Source: RI-153 sp041391225 (GTDB taxonomy: Bacteria; Chloroflexota; Anaerolineae; Caldilineales; Caldilineaceae). Taken from it: a stretch of 64,000 nucleotides of DNA. The stretch spans positions 1-64,000 of the forward strand of contig JAWKOL010000012.1 in the NCBI GenBank assembly GCA_041391225.1, written 5' to 3'. Below are positions 36,961 through 44,868 of this stretch, in pieces. A program made the translations under genes and the position numbers. Every line of letters starts with the position of its first letter. Within the stretch, counting starts at the first letter, position 1. The notes under the pieces are model-generated. The model ran no database searches and was not told where the DNA came from. It saw only the letters and a program-made list of their open reading frames with translations.

Positions 36961-37619
36961 GTGAGGACATTCGTATTCTCCTGGCCGATGATCACCCCAT
37001 CGTGCGCGACGGGCTGAAGATGCTGTTGGACATGCAGCCCGGCATCAGCGTGATTGGCGAAGCAGCCGACGGCATCGAAGCATTGAATCTCGCCGGGGCG
37101 TTGCGGCCCGATGTTGCCGTCTTGGATGTGGGCATGCCTGTGATGAACGGCATCGACTGCGCCCGCCAGATACATCGAACGCTCCCCGATATCCAGATCA
37201 TCATGCTCTCCATCCACGGCACAAGTGAATACATCATCCGTTCGATTCAGGCCGGCGCCAAGGGCTATCTGCTCAAAGACGCGCTGAGCAGGGAGATTGT
37301 GCGCGCAGTGCGCAGCGTACACGGCGGCCAATACATCGTGAGCAGCAAGATCGCTGCCACCCTCATCGCCCTGGACGTCGAAGTCGAGAACATCCCCGCC
37401 GCTAAGGCCCCGCTTTCGCAGTTGGCGCCACAGGAGCAGCGCGTTTTGCAGCATGTTGTGGAAGGGCTGACCAGCGCCGAGATCGCCGAAATCCTCTCCC
37501 TGTCGCCGAAGACGGTGGAGACCTACCGCAGCCGCATTATGACCAAGTTGGGCGTCCACAACATTACCGAACTGGTGAAGTTTGCCATCGTGCATGGCGT
37601 CACGTCGCTGGATCTGTGA
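36957..37619 (+). CDS. NarL/FixJ-family response regulator
   Basis: A 220-residue regulator. The receiver domain (1-120) has the acidic pocket LLADDHPIVRDGL, phospho-acceptor Asp57 in VAVLDVGMPVMNG and the conserved Lys in YLLKDAL. The LuxR-type HTH is in LAPQEQRVLQHVVEGLTSAE and IAEILSLSPKTVETYRSRIM. It overlaps the upstream kinase gene by 4 bases (ATGA), marking it as that kinase's partner. Targets are unknown. Confidence 0.93.
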   Translation: MSEDIRILLADDHPIVRDGLKMLLDMQPGISVIGEAADGIEALNLAGALRPDVAVLDVGMPVMNGIDCARQIHRTLPDIQIIMLSIHGTSEYIIRSIQAGAKGYLLKDALSREIVRAVRSVHGGQYIVSSKIAATLIALDVEVENIPAAKAPLSQLAPQEQRVLQHVVEGLTSAEIAEILSLSPKTVETYRSRIMTKLGVHNITELVKFAIVHGVTSLDL

Positions 37620-37700
37620 TCGCGCCATTTTGTCAAGCTTTCCCGACATGACAGCACTCGCGTTCCATCGGATAATCAGTTATCCCTACGACTGGGTGGG

Positions 37701-40529
37701 GTGATAGACGAAAGCCGATGGACCGACCACATGCCCGATCAAACGCCACTCGTAGTCAAGCTGCTCCAACAAGAAGTCGAAGATCTAAAGCGACAACTTC
37801 ATATCCAATCACAGGGACTGGAGCGGGCTGAGGCGCGCCTGCGCGAATTGCCGCCGCCGCAGACGGAACGCGAGAACTTCTACCTCACCATGTTTGAGAG
37901 CAGCCCGCGGGTTCGGCTTGTCCTCGATCCGGATACCGGCGAGATCGTCGACGCCAACCAGGCGGCTTGCCACTTCTACGGCTACACCAAACAGGTGTTA
38001 CAGGGCATGAAACTTAGCGACATCGATCTGTTGACCGCCGCTGATCTTCTGCGCGAAATGCGGAGCGCGCGCACCCGTCAACGCTACTTCTTCAGCTTTC
38101 GGCACAGGCTGCACAGCGGTGAAATCGTCGATGTAGAGATGTTCACCCGCCCAATCCTGTTGAACGGGCGCGATCTCCTCTACGCGCTCATCGAAGACGT
38201 CACCGAACGCAACAGACAGCAACGCGAACTGCACCTGCTCTGGCATGCCATCCGGCAGAGCGCCAACAGCGTCGTCATCACCGATGCTGCGGGCAATATC
38301 GAATACGTCAACCCCGCTTTCACCAAGTTGACGGGCTACAGCCTGGAAGAAGTGAAGGGGCAAAATCCGCGCCTGCTCAAATCGGGCCACACCTCACCCG
38401 AAGAATACGCAGCGATGTGGCGGACGATCACCGCAGGGCAAGAATGGCGGGGCGAGTTCCACAACAAGAAGAAGAACGGCGATCTGTACTGGGAACTCGC
38501 CAACATCTCCCCTGTTGTCGATGATCGTGGCGGCATCACACACTTTGTCGCCGTCAAAGAGGACGTCACCGAGCGTAGAAACATAGAGCAGACGCTACGC
38601 CAAAGCGAACACCGCTTCCGCTCACTGGTCGGCTCTATGGACGACATTGTGTTCACGCTGGACCTGCAAGGGCGCCATACCGGCGTGTACGGCCGCTGGC
38701 TGGAGAAGGACGGTTTCACGCCGGATCATTTCCTGGGCAAGACCGCTGCCGAGATCCTGGGCGCGGAGGCAGGCGAGATCCACGAAGCCGCGAACCAGCA
38801 GGCGCTGACCGGGCAGAACGTTGTGTACGAGTGGGGAGATCTCACCCAGACGATTCAAACGTCACTCTCGCCCATTTATCAAGAGGATGGAACTGTCACT
38901 GGGATTGTGGGCATTGGCAGGGACATCAGCCGCCTAAAACAGAGCGAAGAAGCGCTGCGCCAGGCCGAACATTTCGCCAGCGCCACCGTTGATGCGCTGT
39001 CGGCGCACATCGCCATCCTGGATCAGCACGGCGTTATTCAGGCCGTCAACGCGGCCTGGCAAGGTTTCGGCAAACAGCAGGGCGCCGACCCGGCCAGAAT
39101 CGGGGTGGGCGTCAACTACCTCGACGTGTTGGCCGCCGTCGATCCGGCCGGCGAAGATGGGCCATCGGCTCAGGCAGTGCAGGAAGGTATCCACCAGATC
39201 ATTGGCGGCCACATCAGCGAGTTTGCCTACGAATACCCCTGTCCACTGCCCGAAGGTCAGCGGTGGTTTGTGGTGCGCTGCACGTCGTTCACAGTGGAAG
39301 ACGCAATCCACGTTGTCGTAGCCCACGTGGACATCACCGAGCGCGTCGTTGCCCAAGAGGTGTTGCGCGCCGACAGCGTACGCCTTGATCAACTTGTGCA
39401 GGAGCGCACAGCGCAACTGAAACGCCTGAATCTGCGCATGGCCACCATTCTGGACAACGCCAGCAATCCCATCTTGTTTGCCAACGCCGATGGCAAGATC
39501 GTAACCACCAACATGGCCCTGCGCCGTAGGCTTGGCTATCGTCCTCGTCAGCTAGACAACATCGATTTGCTGAGTCTGTTCGATGCGGCGAGCGTCGAGG
39601 AAGTGGCGCAGGCGTGGAGCGCAGTGCAGACGACATCTCAAGTTGAGCATATCCAGGCCAGGTTGACTGCCGCCAATGGCGCATCGTTCGAAGCCGAAGT
39701 GACGTTCAACCGCGTCCCCGACAACGCAGGCCACATCGTCTGCACGCTCTACGATATCTCGCACCTGAAAGAGGTGGAGCGCCTCAAAGATCAGTTCATC
39801 TCGATGGTCAGCCACGAACTGCGCACACCGATTGGGGCGATCTTGCTAAACACTGAGACGATGCAGCACTACTACGCGCAGATGTCCGATGACCAAAGAA
39901 TACGCAAATTGTACCAGATCCACACACAGACCCACCGCCTACAGGAGCTGGTAGACGCTGTGCTCGATATCTCGCGGCTCACCGCACGGCATAGTCACCG
40001 CGGAGACGACGTCGTCGACGTAGGCGGCACACTCACCGAGATCGTCAACTCGTTGGGCGAGTTGGCCGCGGCCAAACAGCAACGGGTCGAGGTCAACATC
40101 GAAGACAACGCCGCATATATCAGAGGCGAGCGTTCCGATCTGATCCGCGTTTGGCAGAACCTGATCTCAAACGCCATCAAATACACCGACAATGGCGGCG
40201 AAATCCGCGCTTCGGTGTACGGACCAAAACAGATCGGCGGATGGCTCGGCCTTTCTACGTTTAGCGACCAGATCCCCAAGGATCTGGTGCAAGGCCGCCA
40301 CATTGTGGGCGTGGTGACAGATACCGGCTACGGCATCCACCCCGAAGACTTGCCCCACATCTTCACACGCTTCTACCGCGGCTGGGCCGACGACACCAGC
40401 ATCCCCGGCACCGGGCTGGGGTTGTCGTTGACGCGTGACATTCTGAAACTCTACGGCGGCGACATCGCCGTCCACAGCCAGGTGGGTGTGGGGACAACTT
40501 TCTGCTTCTGGTTGCCGATCACGGAATAG
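37701..40529 (+). CDS. Multi-PAS hybrid-type sensor histidine kinase (soluble)
   Basis: A 942-residue histidine kinase without membrane segments. An N-terminal coiled coil (LLQQEVEDLKRQLHIQSQ) is followed by about five PAS modules (starting near 62, 178, 300, 425 and 580; for example IVDANQAACHFYGYTKQVL and IEYVNPAFTKLTGYSLEEV), then HisKA with acceptor His in FISMVSHELRTPIGAILLN and HATPase_c with NLISNAIKYTDNGGEI, DTGYGIHPEDLPHIFTRFY and GTGLGLSLTRDI. GTG 37701 follows GGGTGG closely; ATG 37731 is an alternative. A receiver-like gene follows 9 bases later. The many PAS domains suggest ligand, redox or light sensing, without visible cofactor residues. Confidence 0.9.
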   Translation: MIDESRWTDHMPDQTPLVVKLLQQEVEDLKRQLHIQSQGLERAEARLRELPPPQTERENFYLTMFESSPRVRLVLDPDTGEIVDANQAACHFYGYTKQVLQGMKLSDIDLLTAADLLREMRSARTRQRYFFSFRHRLHSGEIVDVEMFTRPILLNGRDLLYALIEDVTERNRQQRELHLLWHAIRQSANSVVITDAAGNIEYVNPAFTKLTGYSLEEVKGQNPRLLKSGHTSPEEYAAMWRTITAGQEWRGEFHNKKKNGDLYWELANISPVVDDRGGITHFVAVKEDVTERRNIEQTLRQSEHRFRSLVGSMDDIVFTLDLQGRHTGVYGRWLEKDGFTPDHFLGKTAAEILGAEAGEIHEAANQQALTGQNVVYEWGDLTQTIQTSLSPIYQEDGTVTGIVGIGRDISRLKQSEEALRQAEHFASATVDALSAHIAILDQHGVIQAVNAAWQGFGKQQGADPARIGVGVNYLDVLAAVDPAGEDGPSAQAVQEGIHQIIGGHISEFAYEYPCPLPEGQRWFVVRCTSFTVEDAIHVVVAHVDITERVVAQEVLRADSVRLDQLVQERTAQLKRLNLRMATILDNASNPILFANADGKIVTTNMALRRRLGYRPRQLDNIDLLSLFDAASVEEVAQAWSAVQTTSQVEHIQARLTAANGASFEAEVTFNRVPDNAGHIVCTLYDISHLKEVERLKDQFISMVSHELRTPIGAILLNTETMQHYYAQMSDDQRIRKLYQIHTQTHRLQELVDAVLDISRLTARHSHRGDDVVDVGGTLTEIVNSLGELAAAKQQRVEVNIEDNAAYIRGERSDLIRVWQNLISNAIKYTDNGGEIRASVYGPKQIGGWLGLSTFSDQIPKDLVQGRHIVGVVTDTGYGIHPEDLPHIFTRFYRGWADDTSIPGTGLGLSLTRDILKLYGGDIAVHSQVGVGTTFCFWLPITE

Positions 40530-40538
40530 GACGGTGGT

Positions 40539-40904
40539 GTGAAAATGGTCATCGTTCTGCTGCTCGAAGACAATCCAGCCTCACGCAAAGGCACCACCCG
40601 TGCTCTTGAAATGCAGGGCTTTGCCGTCAACCAGGCGCAAGACGCAAACAACCTCATCGAAATCCTGCAGAGTGGAACCCACCGTCCGAATGTCATCGTG
40701 GCGGCGCTACACGCGTTCACCGAAGATTCGTTGGCGCACCTTGATCGTACGCGGCGCGGCATCCCCGTTCTGTTTTTGTCCTCGCGCAGCGCCCACCTGC
40801 CATCCCACCTCTCAAACACACCCCTGGCCGCAGACGTCATTGTAAAGCCGTTCCTCGTGGGGGATCTGATCCAGGCGGTCGACCGCATGCTATCCTCCGA
40901 TTGA
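40539..40904 (+). CDS. Pseudo-receiver (response-regulator-like) protein lacking phospho-Asp
   Basis: A 121-residue stand-alone receiver fold. The acidic pair is present (VLLLEDNPASRKG), and the late Lys is in IVKPF. The phospho-acceptor strand reads NVIVAALHAF, with Ala where Asp is expected. Start GTG 40539, 9 bases after the sensor kinase stop. It may be an atypical receiver acting without phosphorylation, or a non-functional decoy. Proximity implies partnership with the upstream kinase. Confidence 0.75.
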   Translation: MKMVIVLLLEDNPASRKGTTRALEMQGFAVNQAQDANNLIEILQSGTHRPNVIVAALHAFTEDSLAHLDRTRRGIPVLFLSSRSAHLPSHLSNTPLAADVIVKPFLVGDLIQAVDRMLSSD

Positions 40905-40988
40905 CCCTGCCCCAGTTTGTGGCTATATTGAGTGGACGACGAAACACTCTTTGCCCTCAAGCTCGCAAACACAAGGAGACAGGATCCC

Positions 40989-41798
40989 ATGAGCGAATGG
41001 CTGGAAGGCGACATCCTCACCAACGGCATCCGCATCCACTACTACCGCGCACAAGGACAGGGCGCAGACTCCGGCAAGACGGTGATCCTCTGCCACGGCA
41101 ACAGCGATCAAGGACGCCAATACGGTCCGCTGGCGCGTGAACTGCGCGACGACTACGACGTGATCATGGTCGACGCCCGCTATCACGGCTACTCCGAAGC
41201 CCCGCGCTGGGACGAAGAACCCGATTCCATGGCCCACGATCTGGCCGGCCTCGTCGACGCGCTGAAGCTGGATCGTCCTGTGGCGGGGGGCCATTCGATG
41301 GGCGCTGGTTACGTCTTCCGCGCTGCGGCGCTCTACCCCGACATGCTGCGAGGAATTATGTTGGAAGACCCCGGCTGGCGCGATCATTTTCCACAACGCT
41401 CGCTTGAGCAGCGGCTGGCCGAGATGGAACGCTACCGTACCGCCACCGTCGAGGAACTGCGCGCCGAATGGCAGGCCCGCCACCCCCACTGGACCGACGA
41501 AATGCTCGATCTCATGGCCGAAACCAAGAAGCTGATGAGTCCCGAAAGCATCCGCCGCCAGTGGGTGACCACAGATTGGCGGGAGACACTGCGTCAGATC
41601 CGCTGCCCCATCCTCCTCTTCACCGGTGACGCGTCGTTGGGCGCGCTCGTCACCGAGGACGCGGTGCAGAAGGCCAAAGAGATCGCGCCGACGTTGACAC
41701 ACGTCCACACGCCGGGCGTCGGTCACCTGATCCGCTACGACTCGCCCGAACCGTACACTTCGGCGACCAAGGCGTTCGTGGCGCGGATCTTCGGGTGA
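40989..41798 (+). CDS. Alpha/beta-hydrolase
   Basis: A 269-residue alpha/beta-hydrolase. ATG 40989 (MSEWLEGDILTNGIRIHYY) follows AAGGAGACAGGATCCC, a good ribosome site; upstream in-frame sequence has no such support. The oxyanion region is VILCHGNSDQGRQYGPL, the nucleophile Ser is in AGGHSMGAGYVF, the acidic residue follows FTGDASLGALVTED, and the catalytic His is in PGVGHLIRYD. The substrate is not predictable (ester, haloalkane, epoxide and C-C hydrolases share this fold). Confidence 0.88.
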   Translation: MSEWLEGDILTNGIRIHYYRAQGQGADSGKTVILCHGNSDQGRQYGPLARELRDDYDVIMVDARYHGYSEAPRWDEEPDSMAHDLAGLVDALKLDRPVAGGHSMGAGYVFRAAALYPDMLRGIMLEDPGWRDHFPQRSLEQRLAEMERYRTATVEELRAEWQARHPHWTDEMLDLMAETKKLMSPESIRRQWVTTDWRETLRQIRCPILLFTGDASLGALVTEDAVQKAKEIAPTLTHVHTPGVGHLIRYDSPEPYTSATKAFVARIFG

Positions 41799-41804
41799 CG
41801 CACC

Positions 41805-42206
41805 ATGACGCACACCTCCTCTAGCACACAAGCCTTTGGCCCCGAAGATCAGTCCGCGCTGCTGGCGGCACTCCAATCCTCTGCCGACGCCTGGAACCGC
41901 GGCGACCTACGCGGACACGTCGCCATCTACGATCCGTCAGTAACAGTGATGACGAACAACGGCCCGCGGCCCGGCGTCGAAGCCATCGTCAAGTCGTTCG
42001 GCGGCGCGTACTTCGTCAACGACATGCCCAAGCAGCAACTCCGCATGGAAAGCGTCAACGTGCGCCCGCTTTCCGCCGATTCCGCCTAGGTGACAGGACG
42101 TTTCGTCCTCTCCGGCGGGGACGATCCCGAGCGTTCGGGCTGGTTCACGTTGATCTGGGTGCGCACCGCGGACGGCTGGCGCGCTGTCCATGATCATACT
42201 TCGTGA
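41805..42206 (+). pseudogene. SnoaL/NTF2-like protein with an in-frame TAG
   Basis: ATG 41805, 6 bases after the hydrolase stop. The N-terminal 94 residues (SADAWNRGDLRGHVAIYDPS and GPRPGVEAIVKSFGG) match the small DUF4440/SnoaL-like family. TAG at 42087-42089 interrupts it, but the same frame continues VTGRFVLSGGDDPERSGWFT and LIWVRTADGWRAVHDHTS to TGA at 42204-42206. This is a point change (for example TTG to TAG), not a frameshift. The full length, 133 codons, fits the family. Confidence 0.75.
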
Positions 42207-42207
42207 C

Positions 42208-42315
42208 GCCCTGTTCAAGACCACCCCGCAATTCTGGCTCAGTTTGCAGGCGAACTATGATCTGGCCTTGAGTCGACCCCAACAAGAAGTTCAACCATTG
42301 CCACTGGTTGCCTAG
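42208..42315 (+). pseudogene. C-terminal remnant of a HigA-type antitoxin
   Basis: An open segment encoding ALFKTTPQFWLSLQANYDLA followed by LSRPQQEVQPLPLVA and TAG at 42313-42315. It resembles the end of HigA/VapI XRE antitoxins (TSPEFWLNLQ motif). No helix-turn-helix or partner toxin remains. The gap 42316-42514 otherwise holds only a terminator and an AT-rich promoter region. Confidence 0.65.
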
Positions 42316-42354
42316 TGGTTATCGGAACCACAAGCAAATACGGCGAGTAAGAAC

Positions 42355-42380
42355 AGCCAAGGACAAATCTGTCCTTGGCT
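42355..42380 (+). terminator. Perfect 11-bp hairpin
   Basis: AGCCAAGGACA (42355-42365), loop AATC, TGTCCTTGGCT (42370-42380), then GCTTTGTTA. A probable intrinsic terminator, possibly of the former antitoxin operon. Confidence 0.7.
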
Positions 42381-42443
42381 GCTTTGTTATCCAAACGACC
42401 CGCCTACACGCAAATCTCCACAAAATGCGTATTGACGCTTTCA

Positions 42444-42492
42444 TTGTCAAGCTATATCATTTTTGATATCGATAACATTATCAATTTTGATA
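42444..42492 (+). promoter_or_regulatory. AT-rich promoter/operator region of the CPBP-regulator operon
   Basis: TTGTCA at 42444-42449 with a 17-base spacer to TATCGA. It overlaps inverted repeats ATATCA-TTTT-TGATAT (42454-42469), GATAA-CA-TTATC (42471-42482) and TCAA-TT-TTGA (42481-42490). Its low GC stands out from the surroundings and suggests a repressor site, plausibly for the ArsR-like regulator two genes on. Confidence 0.5.
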
Positions 42493-42514
42493 TTAGCAGA
42501 CAAAGGACATCCCC

Positions 42515-43284
42515 ATGAACCGCAAAGATTTGCTTACTTCCCTGCTCTTGGCCCTGATCGGCATCATCTCTGGGCCGTTTCTGGTACAAGTACAGTTGAC
42601 CCAGATGGACGCGGCCACGAAGAACGCCGTCCTCAGCCAGATGGGGTCGGAGACAGCGTTGATCATCTTCTCGTCGGTGCAGATCGGCGTGATGACGGCG
42701 GTGGCCGCCTTCTTCGGGCTGAAACTGGCACGGCGCACCAATCTGCACCTGACGTGGATTCCAGGCGCGCAGGCATGGCCGTTGATCGGCGCAATCGCGC
42801 AATCGCCGCCCTGGTCATCGCCCTGAGCGACCGGCTCTTCTTCGCCCCCTACCTGCCCGCGGACCTGCTGACCTACGAGTTTTCGCTTTCGTACTTCATC
42901 GGCAGCGTCCTCTACGGCGGCATCATCGAGGAAGTGCTATTGCGTCTGTTCGTGATGAGCCTGCTCGTCTTTATCTTCGTCAAGCTGTTTGAGCGAGGCG
43001 AGTCTGCAAACGCAACAGCGGAGAGCGTGCGCACGATTCCAAGCTGGATCTATGTCACCGCCATCGTCACCGCGGCGCTGCTTTTTGCCGCCGGTCACCT
43101 GCCTGCCACGGCGCAGATGATGGGGCTCTCAGTTCCAATTGTGATCCGGTCGTTTGCCCTCAACGGCCTGGCTGGGCTAGGATTCGGCTATCTCTACTGG
43201 AAGCACGGGCTGGGTTCGGCCATAGCCGCGCACATGTTGACCCATGTGCTGATGCAGCTTGTCATCTTGCCGATTGCCGGTTGA
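42515..43284 (+). pseudogene. CPBP-family intramembrane metalloprotease, single frameshift
   Basis: Begins ATG 42515 (MNRKDLLTSLLLALIGIISG), preceded by AAAGGA. The first frame runs to the GAQAWPLI region near 42785. The second frame continues ALVIALSDRLFFAPYLPADL to 43284. The protease motifs are EExxxR in IIEEVLLRLFVMS, FxxxH in LLFAAGHLPAT and the last His in AIAAHMLTHVL. CPBP (Abi) proteases process membrane-bound substrates or prenylated peptides, and some act in bacteriocin immunity. It is followed 15 bases later by its probable regulator. Confidence 0.75.
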
Positions 43285-43299
43285 CGGAAGGATAGTGAA

Positions 43300-43848
43300 A
43301 TGGACAGCAAAGTCATCGAAGGATTGCTGAACCCGGTGCGCATTCGCATCGTCCTCTACCTGCTACGCAACGGTAGTTTCACCACCAAAGCGCTGGCGGC
43401 GGCGCTGCCCGACATCCCACACGCCAGCCTCTACCGTCATGTCAAACGGCTCAGCGAGTACGGCATCATCGAAGTCAACAACACCACGCAGATCCGCGGC
43501 GCCGTGGAAAAGGAATACACGCTGGTCTTCAACCCGTACGACGAGATCAACCGGGCAATGGAAGACGCCAACCAGACCGACCTGCTGATCCTCTTCTACC
43601 AGTTCGTGATGACCCGCCTGCTGGAGTTCAGCAAGTACCTGGAACAGGACAACCCCGATCTGCTGGCAGACAGCGTCGGTTTTCGCACCTTTCCGCTCTA
43701 TCTCAGCGAAGAAGAGACGGCCCAGTTTACGCAAGGACTGGGCGAACTGCTGGGCCGTCATGTCAACAACCAGCCTAGTGACGACCGGCAATTGCGCTCG
43801 TTCTCCTTCACCTTCATGCCCGCACAGGACACAAAGGATACCCCATGA
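43300..43848 (+). CDS. ArsR-like helix-turn-helix regulator
   Basis: A 182-residue winged-helix protein: EGLLNPVRIRIVLYLLRNGS, then FTTKALAAALPDIPHASLYR and HVKRLSEYGIIEVNNTT form the DNA-binding domain, and a helical C-terminal half (DLLILFYQFVMTRLLEFSK) may dimerise or bind ligand. It resembles YdfP/HTH_20-type regulators. It lies 15 bases downstream of the CPBP gene and overlaps the next start by ATGA. It may control the AT-rich operator at 42444-42492. Confidence 0.82.
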   Translation: MDSKVIEGLLNPVRIRIVLYLLRNGSFTTKALAAALPDIPHASLYRHVKRLSEYGIIEVNNTTQIRGAVEKEYTLVFNPYDEINRAMEDANQTDLLILFYQFVMTRLLEFSKYLEQDNPDLLADSVGFRTFPLYLSEEETAQFTQGLGELLGRHVNNQPSDDRQLRSFSFTFMPAQDTKDTP

Positions 43849-44030
43849 CCAACCAATCTCACCGAGCCATCGTGATGGGCGCCAGCGTCGCCGGGATGTG
43901 GGCGGCGCGTGTGCTGGCCTTTTTGGGAGGTCAATCAGTTGGTCACGCCGGCCACGAGTCTCTTCGCGCCGGGGGTGATGTTGCGGGTCTTTCGGCAGGC
44001 GTTGCGGCCGCACGTTTCAGATGTCGCCTC
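43845..44030 (+). pseudogene. FAD-dependent oxidoreductase remnant with large internal deletion
   Basis: Starts ATGA-coupled to the regulator. The first 25 residues, MTNQSHRAIVMGASVAGMWA, form the FAD-binding Rossmann start. Immediately after ARVLAF the sequence jumps, in a different frame, to VNQLVTPATSLFAPGVMLRV, which looks like the C-terminal helix region of the same oxidoreductase class. About 1.1 to 1.2 kb of the usual coding sequence is missing. The fragment cannot be functional. Confidence 0.6.
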
Positions 44031-44061
44031 AAGTCCAACCACATCTCAGGAGGAAACCACA

Positions 44062-44724
44062 ATGACCAAATTCGCCATTGGGAGTTCCGTGCGCTTCAAG
44101 CCCGGCGTCAAAGACGCTGATTTCGATGTTGATATTAGCGGTTGGCAAGGCCGAATCATAAAGTTTGAACAGGAATACGACACAGTCATGGTCGCCTTCG
44201 ACAGCATCACCCTTCGTACCATGCCCGGCGACTATATCGAGACTTGTGAGGAAGAAGGGCTCGATTGGACTGAATATAGCGTAGATACAGATGATCTGGA
44301 GGTCGTGCCACCTCGAGATAAGCCTGAGGATGTCGAAGACGCTATCGCCGAGTTAAGTGCTCGTTACGCCTACAGCCATCTGGGTGAGGAAGGACGAGAG
44401 ATGAACGCCATCCTGGCCGGTGTTGATCCGGATGACACGATGGCCGTGATGGAGCGCTGGGGCAACTATCTAGGGCAAACACTCAAGTTTCCGTTCGACG
44501 CAGAGGTAGTGGAATTGCTTTTTGAACGCGGCCCGATCCGGCTCGGTAACCGGCTTCGCGTGTTTGGCATCCACATGATCGATGATTCGTATGGGGTTTT
44601 GGCGGATGTCAAGCGAGGACGAGAATCCTACGTCCATCCACTCTGTGATCTCGAAACCACCAATGCCAAGTCGCCCAACCATGACCCGTTACAGCTTTAC
44701 AGATTCTGGTTTGCCAACCGATAA
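44062..44724 (+). CDS. Calcium-binding CcbP-like protein with SH3/KOW-like N-terminus
   Basis: A 220-residue soluble protein. ATG 44062 has a perfect AGGAGG upstream, which separates it from the preceding remnant in the same frame. The N-terminal 80 residues (FAIGSSVRFKPGVKD and DVDISGWQGRIIKFEQEYD) resemble small SH3/KOW-like barrels. The C-terminal part, with LKFPFDAEVVELLFERG, LRVFGIHMIDD and YGVLADVKRG, resembles the cyanobacterial CcbP calcium-binding family (PF11535). Many acidic residues fit cation binding. Family assignment is moderate, and the function in this organism is unknown. Confidence 0.6.
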   Translation: MTKFAIGSSVRFKPGVKDADFDVDISGWQGRIIKFEQEYDTVMVAFDSITLRTMPGDYIETCEEEGLDWTEYSVDTDDLEVVPPRDKPEDVEDAIAELSARYAYSHLGEEGREMNAILAGVDPDDTMAVMERWGNYLGQTLKFPFDAEVVELLFERGPIRLGNRLRVFGIHMIDDSYGVLADVKRGRESYVHPLCDLETTNAKSPNHDPLQLYRFWFANR

Positions 44725-44868
44725 CAAGGCGAGGCGAAAGGTTTTGATCAAGTAACAACTTCATGCGGCCAGCGTGCGCTGGAGACGATCTGACATGCAT
44801 CCTAAGTCTGAGATAGAATAACGGCCAACCGCTATGACCGCCCTCCCAATCAAGGACCCAACACCACC

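Noticed and set aside
41805..42206. UAG recoded as an amino acid
   Set aside because: TAG is used as the ordinary stop in other genes here (for example the methylase and rpmB), and no recoding machinery is present in the window.
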